A stretch of 64,000 nucleotides of DNA from Henricia sp. BOLD:AAB3569 (Eukaryota > Echinodermata > Asteroidea > Spinulosida > Echinasteridae), in NCBI GenBank assembly GCA_037783545.1, contig JBBELK010000105.1, positions 1,364,001-1,428,000 on the forward strand, read 5' to 3'. The notes below the pieces were generated by a model. The model ran no database searches. It saw only the letters and a program-made list of their open reading frames with translations, and was not told the origin of the DNA. This document shows, in pieces, positions 12,008 to 25,300 of the stretch; position 1 is the first letter of the stretch; each line of letters begins with the position of its first letter. A program made the position numbers and the translations under genes.

Positions 12008-12423
12008 TGGGGCATGATGCTGGGGCATATGATGTGGGCATGATGCTGGGGCATATGATGCGGGCATGATGCTGGGGCATATGATGCGGGCATGATGCTG
12101 GGGCATATGATGTGGGCATGATGCTGGGGCATATGATGCGGGCATGATGCTGGGGCATATGATGCGGGCATGATGCTGGGGCATATGATGTGGGCATGAT
12201 GCTGGGGCATATGATGTGGGCATGATGCTGGGGCATATGATGCGGGCATGATGCTGGGGCATATGATGTGGGCATGATGCTGGGGCATATGATGTGGGCA
12301 TGATGCTGGGGCATATGATGTGGGCATCATGCTTGGGCATATGACGTGGGCATGATGCTGGGGCATATGATGTGGGCATCATGCTGGGGCATATGTGGGC
12401 ATGATGCTGGGGCATATGGTGTG
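12008..12423. repeat. 26-bp minisatellite, about 16 copies
   Basis: The unit is CATGATGCTGGGGCATATGA followed by TGYGGG, 26 bp. Copies differ mainly at one C/T position, and there are a few short or G/A variants at the right end. Because 26 is not a multiple of three, all three minus-strand frames stay open, giving three overlapping pseudo-ORFs of about 120-140 codons with a repeating MPQHHAH/ICPSIMP pattern. These should not be annotated as genes. Confidence 0.95.
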
Positions 12424-13370
12424 GGAACCACTTGTGAATGTGACACGATCGGAATGACGTACTGAAGGTTTAGCCCTGGTAGCTGGCTATGAATAAATAT
12501 CGATTAAGCATTTTAAAATAACAATCATAAACATAACCATGCAAAAAACATAATTTAGAAGAAAAATAATTTTTGTTTATACTATAGCTCTCTTAAAAGG
12601 TCTTCACGTATCAATGTCTTCGGGTGGTTACAGTTTTAGTAGTTCTATAAAGGTGGGTAGGACCAGTTAAAATTAATTTCTGGGAAAAAAATCCGCCAAT
12701 TTCAGAAACCGAAATCTTGAAGGGATTTTAAAAATGTATTATTTCCCTGGCCAATGAACATTGCCCTTTACGATTTTTGTTAAAAACGTGTTATCCCGAA
12801 GGTCTACCGTAAAAGTAAGACACTCCAAAATTGAGACATTACTTTTAGTCTGAAAACGGGACAACACTCTGTACTAACAGTCGTTGCCATGTAGGTCAAA
12901 ATCATGTTTTCTGTTTCTTGGGGGAACATTCCGGGGGAGAGCAATCTTTTTCCTGAAATCACCGGGAGCTGTCATCGACGCCTACCGGTGAAAAGAACCA
13001 GCTCCCCCGTCAACCAACGGAAGCGAGACGGGTGTAAATCGTTTAGCACCGAGCGGTAATATGCGGCTGAGTTTACGAGGTGTTGTATTTCATTTGCCCC
13101 CGTGGACTTGGAGTTTAGAGTGCTCTAAGCGGACTCACCCCGATGGGGGTAGTTTCGCGTCCCTTTTCTGTTTTGAACCGTATGACAGAGGAAAAGATGA
13201 AGGTGTTGAACTTTTGTATTATAGCCAAGCGAAAGGAGTGGAACATTTCCAACAATCTGTTACTACATATGTATGAAAGTATTAATTTCGTTTGCTAAAA
13301 CTAAAAACGGCAACGGCCTTCGATCGTACGATGTTATTCGTCAACAGAACCAAAGCCATTATCCAACCCC
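12424..13370. other. Intergenic, nothing recognised
   Basis: No gene, RNA or recurrent repeat seen. ORF 13061-13276 lacks motifs. Confidence 0.4.
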
Positions 13371-13432
13371 CCTACCCATACCCATTCCCCCCCCCACCCC
13401 CCCCCCCCCCCCCCCCCCCCCCCTCCCCCGTG
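13371..13432. repeat. Poly-C/(CCCCCA) simple repeat
   Basis: Cytosine-rich run including about 30 consecutive C residues. It produces spurious proline-rich and glycine-rich ORFs on the two strands. Length is likely to be unreliable in assembly. Confidence 0.95.
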
Positions 13433-15800
13433 CATTTAGACTACATTTGAAAACAAAATATGTTGAACAGTTTGACTTGAGAGGGGTCGAATAATGTTGC
13501 AAACTCAGCTTCAGACAATATTCACCAACCCAAGAAAGGTCAGGATATATAGGCAGTCCGGCGAATGAACCCACAATTACTCAACAGTAACAGCAAACGT
13601 GGCCGTAAAAACCGGATGGCAAAATGATTTAATACCAGCCTGCCTGGCCCTTCCAGCCCTCGCAAGACCTCAGTTATCGTAAAACTTCTCCAATCGCTGT
13701 CCCTGCACCTCATCAGCGTCAGGTTAAAGTCTTGTTTAGGGCCGTCAAATAGCCCAGGAATCCCGCCCATGACTCCCTCCCTAGCTAGCACCTGGTGATA
13801 CCAGACGTGTTCAGGGGTTTCCCGTCACGGCTTGGTGTCCCGTGAGGCTCGTTACGAACCAGCCGAGGTGGCAAACATGTCGCATTGTTACCAAGTCCAA
13901 TATCAATCCATAAAACTCCCTGATGACCATTCTGATTACAACTCGAGCGTCTGGGAAGTCCTACCAGGGTAATAACCCTCTGGATCACGAGATGATAAAT
14001 TACGACTTAAGGTCGTCTTCGTCTTCTCTTGACCTTTTGGTCAATGGTTCCCAAGTTGAAGGTTTCATCTCCTTAGAGTTATAATGCTCAAAGAGTTGAA
14101 CGTCTTCTGTTATTTTACATAAACGGCATTTTTCATAATTCGAGCTTGTCGCGTTTTTATATACTCCAAAATAAAAACAGAACGGCGCTACACTGTACCG
14201 ATACGTGCAAAAATGTTGACAGTATCGAAAGTGGCTTTGATTAGAAGTTTTGGGCTGTACCTACTTACTTTGGTTAAGCCAACACTTGGAATAAAAAGGC
14301 ACAGCAAAAGGGACGTGTTACGCCTTTGCCAATCTCGGCCAGTCGCGTCTCCAATCGCACCACCCCCCCCCCCCCCCTCCCCTCCCACCCCCAAATTTAC
14401 TAGTTTTCCTCACTATCGGTGCAACAATTCCCGTCTCTGTACCTTTGACATCCCAAGCACTTTCCCTGCATGTTTTCTCGCTGTCGTCGGCAACAGTTTA
14501 ACTTTCAAAGGATTCAGGATTTACGAGACGTGAATGGATTAGCAAGATCACAAGGCCGCCGCGCCGGTATCGGCGTGCCGTGAAGGTTGAGGTCCTGCCT
14601 CGTCCTGGTGTCTCGCTACATTGTCCAGATTTCTCCACTGATTTCTCATGACGTCATCAGGAGGTTACAATGTTTGTCTTGAAGACTCTTCGAGTGATGG
14701 CACTTTAACTACAGTTCAATCGAAGCACATGTTTCGACGCAGACCTGCTCCACGGACAGGCCTGAAACGAAACTTGGTTTCATGTTCAATGCGAACATTT
14801 TTAATTGTACAACTGCAAGAATTCCATTCTATCAGATAAACTGATATTCTATACACACATCCAGTGTATCGTTTCTAAATACTATTTAAGCATACCACAA
14901 ACATATCACAAAAATGGAACCCGGGCGACATGAATACATCATAGTATAGTGCATTATACATTACTAGAAAATGAAGAATGTATATCGCACAAAGAAACGA
15001 AGATTAGTGGGGATGTAGTCACCACATGGACAGAAAATAGTCTGTTGCATACTTTAAATACCCAAAAGGTATAGTCCCAGACCTTATATATTCCGATTAT
15101 AGGTCATTGCATACGATATCCAAGTTATGTGACGTCACTCTTCGCTACATTTGCGCTTATCTATGAGAGTCTGGTGCTACCAGACCGTTATATTCTCCAT
15201 GACAAGGCGTACACGTAAGAGTGACTCCGGTTTATTGAAACAACTGTGAATATTTCAAGAATATCTTGGATACTTTGCTCGCTATACCAGACACACTGCT
15301 CGCTATACCTGACACACTGCTCGCTATTCGACCATGAAATGCACAGGTCAGTATCTATACCATTAAAGCAAACATTGAAATATTGGAGCCTCGTTGAACA
15401 ATCGAAAATGAAAACCATTCTAGAAATTTAAAAATTCAAAATACAAATACTGAATTCGTGTATCCTACACCTAGAGCTATACGTTTATACAAATATCAAG
15501 ATATACTAATCGATAATGCACATCATAAACTATTCCACACACTGAAGTATTAACCCCCAAAAAAAACCAAAGTTATTAAAATAAAATTCATGTAAGATGA
15601 ATGAACTACCTCGATGCTTGAGAAATAAATATTAATTGTTTATATATTTCAGCGATAGCAATCATATACTTCTTGAGAAATAGTGTTAAAAAAAAATTGT
15701 ACTTTTCTGTGTTCTATGAATTTAAAAAGGAAAAGAGAGGGAAGGATTTATAAACAGGTTTCCGCAGAATTACATTCTAACCGAAAGATCGAGCCGATTG
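13433..15800. other. Intergenic, simple C-rich run at 14360-14390, otherwise nothing recognised
   Basis: A second C-rich tract lies near 14360-14390. A small imperfect direct repeat (CTCGCTATACCTGACACACTG) sits near 15278-15322. No coding exon could be supported. Confidence 0.45.
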
Positions 15801-15815
15801 AGAGATGTAACAATT

Positions 15816-16010
15816 TATCGGTCAGTAATGTGTATGACCACCGCTTGTGGCAAGGCTGACTGCACCAGCCTCTGTAAGAGCCACTGAGGCAGGGTGTGCC
15901 ACCCTGCCTGAATTGCCTCCCTGAGCTCCTGCACTTCTTGGGCTGTTTGAGGGAGTGAAGTACCAAAGGTCAGCTAATCCCACAAAGGTTCAATCAAGTT
16001 GCAAACCCAA
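15816..16010 (-). pseudogene. Tc1/mariner-type transposase C-terminal fragment
   Basis: On the minus strand the reading ...NLIEPLWD*LT...QELREAIQAGW..LPQWLLQRLV resembles the C-terminal end of Tc1/mariner DDE transposases. There the conserved N-L-I-E-x-L-W-D block precedes a helix that begins L-x-x-x-I-x-x-x-W. The fragment has an in-frame stop directly after the LWD block, and no upstream catalytic domain was found, so it is a dead remnant. It lies just 3' of the TRIM23 stop and is probably part of that gene's 3' flank. Confidence 0.55.
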
Positions 16011-16346
16011 CAAAATTGGGTTTTAACTGCAGGATTTTTCCAGAAAGTGATAAATTTCATTACTGTGGAAATAACTTTGTTCAAACAAGTCCACTTGGAC
16101 CTCAATTTTTTTTTTTAGTGGAACAGTCTTGGAAGCAATTCCAAAGTAAATGATCGGGAAGTGCCTTGTTATCAACGAGTTCACTGTGTTCAGTAAACTT
16201 TCTCTGATCATGATCGATGTTCGTGAAAAAAAGATAATATTTGACATATCAGCAAACCTCCTTTCAGAAATTAAAAAAATAATACAATTTTTTCATATTA
16301 TACTGATGCATAGAAATGAAAACTTTTCTAAAATGGCTGATGACAT

Positions 16347-19300
16347 TTATGCTAAATCAACTACCCCAGCCGCGATGAGTTGCCGTGACAACCAGTCTAA
16401 ACCTTCCAGTAGTCCGGCTCCGGTTTGGGCATCACTGGGTTGTATGTACCAGTTGCGACCGCAGCATAGTTTGTGTAAACCGACTCGTTCCACGATTGTG
16501 TCAACTGGGAGTGCATGTGGGCTGTCCTATGAGGAAGAAAATACCAAAGAAGTTTGAAAAAAAAACCACCCCCCCGAAACACTGCTTTAATGGTCAAAAT
16601 ACAAACTGTATAGTATAAACAACTAAAAATCAGTACAAGAATTTGTACTCTACAAAAAAAGAACAAGGAAAAAGTCATTATCAACACCCCCAATAAAATC
16701 CTGCATGATACACTATACCCAGCACGATATGTGACACAGTGACTCTACCCTAACGCCCATATACCTCAACACATTATTCCCTTTAATTAACGCACCAACC
16801 CTCACTAAAAACTTGAAAGGAATTCCTTTAAATAAAATTTCTTAGATGTTTGAGACACAATGGGGGAACAATAGAAGGGGGTGGAGGTGCCCTCTCTCAC
16901 ATATCGTGCTGCATAATGTGATACACGTATTTACGTTAAACAAGAAAACCAAAAAGTGAAAAACGTCAGTGGTCAAAATACAAACTTGAAAATTTTAATC
17001 ACTAAAAAAGGAACAAAACGACATCAAAAGTTCATAGAACAAACATTTTTAGACTCTAAAAAAGGAAAATAAAAAAAATTAACAAGAGCAAATCCCATCC
17101 TCCAAGAACAAAAACAAATGCATGATTTACTTACATGATAAAATGATAGGCTTCTTTCAACAAATACATACATGTACTTTGTTTATTGCTGGTGCTGACG
17201 TATTCTGGCTAAGACCTTTTGTATCTGGCATCTTGGTAATTCTAGTTAAACTGTCGCACTGCTAACTAGCCGAGTTGGGCCTGATGCCCCTTTAGGATAT
17301 ACACTATCTGAGGCCAACTTAGCCAGCATGTCCTATGACATTAACCAAGGCTACTAAGGCCAATGGCCTGATGCCCTGCCGAGTTGGGCCTGATGCCCCT
17401 TTAGGATATACACTATCTGAGGCCAACTTGGCCAGCATGCCCTATCCTGGGCCTTGACATTAACCGAAGCCCACTTGGCCAGCATGCCCTATCCTGGGCC
17501 TTGACATTAACCGAGGCCACCAAGGCTAATGGCCTCCTAAGTTGTCCCCGATGCCCCTTCAAGATATACCCTATATGAGGCCAACTTGGCCAGCATGCCC
17601 TATCCCGGGCCTTGACATTAACCGAGGCCACCAAGGCTAATGGCCTCCTGAGTTGTCCTCCATGCCCCTTCAAGATATACACTTTCGGAGGCCAACTTGG
17701 CCAGCATGCCCTATCCCAGGCCTTGACACTGCCTGATACTACTGAGGCCAATAGCCTCATGCCCTGCTGAGTTGGCCCCGATGCCCATTCGAGATATATA
17801 CTATCTGAGGCCAACTTAGCCAGCATGCTCTATCCCGGGCCTTGACATTAACCGAGGCCACCAAGGCTAATGACCTCCTGAGTTGTCCCCGATGCCCCTT
17901 CAAGATATACACTTCCTGAGGCCAACTTGGCCAGCATGCCCTATCCCAGGCCGCGACATTATTCATGCCCTGCTGAGTTGGCCTCATGCCCTGCTGAGTT
18001 GGCCTCATGCCCTGCTGAGTTGGCCTCATGCCCTGCTGAGTTGGCCTTATGCCCTGCTTTCTGAGGCCAACTTGGCCAGCATGCCCTATCCCAGGCCTTG
18101 ACATTACTCAAGGCCATTGAGGCCAATAGCCTCATGCCCTGCTGAGTTGGCCCGATGCCCATTCGAGATATACACTTTCTGAGGCCAACTTGGCAAGCAC
18201 ACTAAGTTTAATGAGGCTTGAATACACTAGGAGTAATAGTAATACATGTAATACCTAGTACATTGTGGGGCCCATTGTGGGGCCCAAGGGGGAGGGGAAA
18301 GTATTATTTAAATGATTATTCTAGTTACCTGTTTGTTTGCAAAGAAGAGAAGCAATGCTTCTTTAAGCTGTTTCTCTGACATGAGTACTGCTAGCTCATC
18401 ATAGACTTCATCTAGTCTCTCTGCATCAGTTGAATCAATCACAAACAGCAGAGCTGCAAGATGACCAAGCAGTTATAGAGCAGGGTTTGTGGTCATGTCA
18501 AAAAGTAATGGCAATCTTGCTTACATGAATAGGTATTTGGTACTAAAAAATGGAACAAAGAAATGAAAGGAGCGTGTCAAGATCACAATTCTAACCCACC
18601 CATTTTGCCAATGGGCGCTAAGATTTTCATACCATATTAATTGTTATATACCTCATGCGTAGATTCCAGTCATCTGATTGGTTAAAAGTGGGGGCATTGA
18701 ATCGGCTAGACCCGGCGCGTATATGCCCACCGGTCAATAGTCTTTGCCATGCCCCGGGCATAGTCATTTAGCGGGTTCCGGACGCGCGCATTACATGTGT
18801 TAGCATAGCTATAGCTGTGCACCAACTATGCAGCTGTGCGCTTCACGTAAACATTTATCAGGACGGTAATGGCGGAATCTTGACGTCATTTTGTCGTCTG
18901 TCGTAGATGATGAAGTCCTTAAGAAAGTAAGAGAAGTGGCCTACAGTGAAAACTGTGTCAGGTGAAATGTGCTACTAAAGTGCCAGGTGATTATGCTACA
19001 ATGTTTGCTGTAAATATACAACTTTTCCGCCGTAGACCAGCTTCCGAAATCGAAACGCGAAGGACCACTGTCATGACTGTATATGATGTCTCGTTACTTT
19101 TAACCAACCAGATGACAAAAATCTACACATTCGGTATATAAAACAAATATTGACTGCTGTTTATTCGGGTCATGGTTAAGATTATAGGCCCTCGGTGATC
19201 TCGAAGCCATGACTATGCCCCTCGGCTTCCGCCTCGGGGCATAGTCATGGCTTCGAGATCACCTTGGGCCTATAATCTTAACCATGCCCCTCATTGCAGT

Positions 19301-22300
19301 CAATATTTGTATATTATATTTCCCCATTACCATTCTGAAATTTCACACTCAATCTGTATAGTTTCAAGGATATTATCGAAAAACCACCGATGTTTTGTAA
19401 ACTAATTTATCAGGTTACATAAGACACTGCAGCCTTTTTACTTCCACAAATTGGAGATTGCAAATTTCGCAGGAGGTATTTTATATGATTGTTAGGTTAA
19501 AATGAAATCCATTTTCTGGAAAAATCTGAACATGCTTCTTTAAGTAACAACAAAGACATGCTAAAGTACCTTTCGACTTAAACTCATGAGCGCAAGTCGA
19601 AAGGTACCCTAGACTGGTTCCCGTCCACATATTCCACACAGGAGAATATAAGGACAGGTAAAGGACGCTTCATCTTGATCTGTAATTGGTCGTCTTTGCG
19701 CATGCGCATTGTGTTTTTTATATTTAAAAATTGGCCAAGCCATTTGCTTTAGGCAATGTACTTTATTTACATAATTGGATATGTTCGACACGCACGGCCA
19801 AGTTACAAATGTCAATGCAAAATCTGCGCACTTTCAAAAAAAAATTAATAATAATAACCACGTGACGGGCAGAATTCTGCCTGTCATGGCTGCCCTTTAC
19901 CGATCCCTATATTTTCGCAATAAGCGAACCAACCTATAGGGATCGGGAACCAATCTAAATGTACCCCACAAGTTTTCCCTCAATGTGCAAGCTAGGTAGT
20001 TTGTGTTACACATTACCTTGTGTGTTGAGGTAATAATGTTTCCAGAGTGGTCTCAACTTGGTATCGCCTCCAACGTCCCAGATGGTGAATTTAACATTCT
20101 TGTAGTCCACAGTTTCTACATTAAAACCTGCAAGATAAAACAGTCAATGTGTTTATCTTGAGAAAAGATGTAGGAGAAGAAAGACTAAACGAGAAGAATG
20201 CTAATTTAGAAGAGGATAAAAGTGTTTCCGGACATTGCAGATACATCCTGAAATGTTTTCACAATAAGTCGCAGTAAAAAATGGATAAACAGAAAAATTT
20301 AATTTTGAAAAAAGAAGGAAGGAAAAATGGAAAAGAACGGAACAATCGATCGCCTTCTGTTGGTTAATTTTGTTACGAGACAATCTGAAGTCATCATCGT
20401 AAATGCACCAGAAAGACTCTTCCCCTTGACTGAGCTTTCTCAATGATTTGATTTGATGCTGTACAATCAGTAGCAAACTTGATCAGTCGTGAAAGGAGTC
20501 AAATAAAAAAAAAATTCTTTCCGTTTTATTTTGAAGCTTTGGTTGTTCTCAAACGATGCCTTTGATCTGTCAGCGGTGGCAGAGAAAAAAGGTGAGAAAA
20601 ATGCCGGCACTTGACGTTGTAATAGAGTAATTTTTTCCGCTGGTAATTTAATATTACACACTTGGTAAGTGCGCATCACGTAAATCAGACAGAGAACATT
20701 CTCTTGGAAATGTTTCTCTCATTCTGAGAATATCTTGCCTCTGGGTAAAGACACTTGCATGGAGGAGAAGTGACTTAATTTTAATTTAAGGAAAAAGTTT
20801 AAAGGACCTTTTGAATGTATTTGGTAAGTTCAGTTTGAATGTGAGTCTGTACATATTTGGCGTGTTTTGTGTGACTTTTTACAACAATGAAAATCAGTTT
20901 TTGATGAAAAGTAGATTTAAAGGCACTTCCTACTTTGAGAAAATCAATCAGAAATAGAATTAAGTAATGACAGTAATGATGAAACACTTTTGGACCTGTA
21001 CTCATCCGAGTATTTATACATAAACATGGCGTCAGATGCCATAGGGCTAAAGGCAGGACATCAAGAAAAATATAAAAATTATATGTTGAAACAAGAATCT
21101 TTAAGTAAAGAGATTTAAACATCCTTCCTCCCTCATTTTACTTTGATTTCAAACTTTTCCCAAAAAGAGAAAAGATGTTTTCAGTTGTTGGAATTGCGAC
21201 GATAGGTTCACTTATTGATGGTTTATTTAAAAAGTGCTAAAGCCTACATGACCACAGTACCGTGCATTTTGTATGTAACAAACTAAACTTCTTAGCTAAG
21301 AGACAGATGTCAAAGTGTTGGTTAAATAGAAGTCAGAGCAATGTGAGACCTTCTTGACAATTATCAAATATTGAGAAAAGTACACGGACCTCTAACTTAA
21401 GGTGAATGTACAATTTACAATCTCGCTAACAATTCTGCATGAGGTTGTAGTGCCTCAGCCCTCCGTGCTGAACAAATAATCCCTTTACATACGGCCAACA
21501 ATGGACTGAATGCATCGTGTGCCGGTGTACATTGTCTGAATTGATGAACAATTGTGTGCTTAGGATAAGATCATCACATCTCTTTGTAATGGCAACTTGA
21601 ATGTCCTCCCTCGGGCGAAGAAAAAACATGAGTTGCGGAAGTCTGACGAGGCAGGATAGAGTGCCGTTAATCAAAACAAACTCCTCCAGCGAGAATGCCC
21701 AGAACTGTTTCCAAGTTATCATATTTGACTTTGTTGGTTTCTAATTGAGGGATAATGGTTTGGTCCTGCTGTGGTAATGACACACCAAACATCAGACCAT
21801 TATTACAAGGAACAATTGCTGATGCACTCTCGGACTAACCCTTCCTTTCATCAAAGTCCCCGTCTAGCATCCCACCCTCCCCTATTTGCTTCACCAGCAG
21901 TACCAGTCATTCAATTAGTACCACTCAAAAGAAACCACCGCTGGTCCGAACCGTCGCCGGAGCAAGCGATCTCTAGTACCGCTGCTAATCAAATTGGACG
22001 TACTCCTTTCACCAAATTGTAACTTAATTTCATTAGGCCATAATCATTTTGTTCAAATTGATGATCAAGTGCACATAATAACAAGTTAATCATATGCGAT
22101 TATTTTAGTATTTACCTAGTGCACTTTAGAGCACTGTGTCTGGGTAGGGGCAGTAACATATGCCACGATTCATGAAAAATGAACACGCACCCCCAATCTC
22201 TCTCTCTCTCTCTCTCTCTCTGTATCTAATGCTGATGTTATTCTACAGCCCCCGCTGTATTTTCCCCCCGGCATCCCATGGGGAAAGTACACAACCGAAA

Positions 22301-25300
22301 AAAGTACGGTCACCGGCTAAATTTGCACGGTGTTTTGTCAAGCACAACAGTATTTTACACTTCAGCAAATTGAAAATGCAAGTAATTGCAATTTAATTAC
22401 AATGAGACCAGTACTTTCTACTTTGAGTGGCGAGTTACCATGGAGAACAGAGCCCCTTTCAAGTCCATTCTATTCGCAATTTCCTGGCTTTTCTGCCTTC
22501 TTTTATGCTAGCTTTTTATACTCCAAGTTTGTTTAGTGCTGTAATAATTTTGGTTATCAAAAAAGCTAATTTCAGCATGTTTTCTGATAGGTTACGTAGA
22601 CTTTTTGTTTGTTATTTTTCCCCCTCTGCATTCACTGGTGACCAAATAAACTTGTGGTAGCAGTCCCTTGTTTATTTGACTTGTAACACAGAGCAAAGAT
22701 TAGTTAACATTTCAGGATGATGCCAACAGAGAGCTCACCCTAGCTCCATCACCTTGCAAGCCCACCTCACAAAAGAAATAAATAATTATAAATAAAAAAA
22801 TTAAATTAAAAAAATGAGTCGCCAAGTCTGAGCCACGTTTTCGCAACAATACACACAATTCAGAAGTGGATCCAGGGGTTGATTTCACAAAGATCCTTGA
22901 CGCGTCGCAAGTACCCAAATTCATTGCAATTCGCTGAACCCGTGGCAAACTTACAAAGGGTTTGGCGAGTTGCGATGGATTTGGGTACCTTCGACGCATC
23001 CGCAAGTCTTTGTGAAATGGACCCCAGCCCATTAAAATGCGAAAATATAATGAAGATTCCGGGAGTACCTACATGTAGGTACTGCCTGGAATTGTTTTAG
23101 TACCGTCTGGAATTTCCGTTGGTATTTTCATAATTTAATGGACCTGAATTAGCCGCTGATTTCTACAACTGGTCGCAAATACTCGGCTCAAACTGCGCGA
23201 CATTCACCTCATTCTACATGGTCGGGTCACATATCAAATACTTGGCTCAAACTGCGCGACATTCGACTCATTCTACATGGTCGGGTCACATATCAAATAC
23301 TTGGCTCAAACTGCGCGACATTCGACTCATTCTACATGGTCGGGTCACATATCAAATACTTGGCTCAAACTGCGCGACATTCGACTCATTCTACATGGTC
23401 GGGTCACATATCAAATACTCGGCTCAAACTGCGCGACATTCGACTCATTCTACATGGTCAGATCACATATAAAATACTTGGCTCAAACTGCGCGACATTC
23501 GACTCATTCTACATGGTCAGGTCACATATCAAATACTCGGCTCAAACTGTGCGACATTCGACTCATTCTACATGGTCAGGTCACATATAAAATACTTGGC
23601 TCAAACTGCGCGACATTCGACTCATTCTACATGGTCAGGTCACATATAAAATACTCGGCTCAAACTGCGCGACATTCGACTCATTCTACATGGTCAGGTC
23701 ACATATCAAATACTTGGCTCAAACTGTGTGACATTCGACTCATTCTACATGGTCGGGTCACATGTAGCTAAAATTTCTTCAGGCTAGTTTACCAACTTTC
23801 TTCCTCACATACATATATGTTACACTCTTATTCCACGAATCAGTAAAACATTTTATCTTGCAAATGATACACAGGGCCTTTAAGGGTGACGAATCTATAA
23901 GAGTAACCACATTTGGATAGTCTTGCTTTAAAGAGGCGGAGTATAGATACGTGTAGATAAACAAACCAACAAAATGAGCATGTAACAAAACAAGCGACTA
24001 AAACAACACCAGCACAAAATGCAGAGCTTATATCAAAGCAACATTTCCAATTCTAAAAAAATGCCTTTTGTTTGGCATTCACACGAAGCATCACAGTAAT
24101 ACTAACAATTTACACAACCAACCCCTACAATGCATACAATGTGTACAGGTCTGTATAAACAGTCATAATGTAAATGATTCTGCTATTTAGAAAAAATTAT
24201 AATTATTAAAAAAAGACCAAATGTGGTTCACAGGTTTCAAGAATACATATAATCCCTGTCAAAAATAAGAACAAAATTGGCATGAAGGTTTTTCTGCACA
24301 CACGGAGATTCTAGTACAGAATATTCTGTAATTTGTGTCAAACACATACGAGTGATCATTCTGAACCACTGCCAAACAGAATCAAATGTTTGGATCGATC
24401 CGGTCTGGTTTGGAAGTGCCATGTTTGGCAAAATCTTGTTTAGTTCGTCTGTTCGGTTACGGCATTACATGTAGCAACAGAGGTGAGTGTAACCAATATG
24501 GTTGTCTGACTCATTTTGCTGATTAGTACGCATACAGGCCACGTGGGTCAAGATCATCAAATGACACGAAATGGCAGAAGGCATGATGTTACCGGAAAGC
24601 TGTCTTTAGACCATTTGCACCAACAACCATGTTAGTGGGCAGGTTTTCTTATGGTGTAACAATAGATCCACAAAGTGCCTACTCAAGCATGACTCACGGT
24701 GACAATGTGACTGACCCCCAAGATGGCCGCCATGCAAAGGATCTAAAGTGTACCAAGCAACAAAAGAAACGCAAAAACTTTCTCCACTTTTTGATTGAAA
24801 AAGCAGTCATCAATCTGAGAGTGGGATTTTCAGCACACAGAAGCTTTATAATTAGGTTCTTATATGAATATTTGTGTTTCTTTTGTTGCTCGGTAAAGTT
24901 TAAAAACTAAGTAACTTACCGATAGTAGGAATTGTTTGGATAAACTCATTCTGTTTGAGTTTAAAGAGAATCGTTGTCTTGCCAGCGTTGTCTAATCCAA
25001 GAACCACAACTCTCATCTCCATCTTAGGGCCAATGTGCACTCGATTGTCCTGTAGCAAGTGAGAACAGTGGATTAAACATCACAATACTGGCTTTTGGGG
25101 AACACAATGTTCAGGGGAACATACTTGCAAGCTACTCGCAATGGGAAACTTTTGAGACACTGGGTCCTTTATTTACGTCACGTTTACAGTCCATTGTTTG
25201 TGTCATATTTGAGCTAAAGTACGCATGCTCATTATGACGTAGACAATGGAAAAGGACCGGTTTGTTTGCTGCCACCAAGCGTCTCAAGAGTTTCCCATTA

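Larger units (their letters stand above)
20128..24919. other. TRIM23 intron 7 (4.8 kb)
   Basis: Lies between ARF-domain exons 7 and 8. Content recognised: a (CT)n run at 22198-22221; a fold-back at 22867-23028; the 59-bp satellite at 23187-23765; and a repeat fragment at 24608-24740. The rest, including 20128-22197, shows no gene. Confidence 0.6.

Noticed and set aside
11952-12415. Three overlapping minus-strand ORFs of 120-140 codons
   Set aside because: They are translations of the 26-bp minisatellite in three frames; no splice or promoter context.
23187-23765. CRISPR-like regularly spaced repeat
   Set aside because: The whole 59-bp unit repeats with no unique spacers, and the host is an animal.
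23218-23771. ORFs of 84-164 codons with repeating [13 protein letters not shown]-type text
   Set aside because: Artefact of the 59-bp tandem repeat in a TRIM23 intron.
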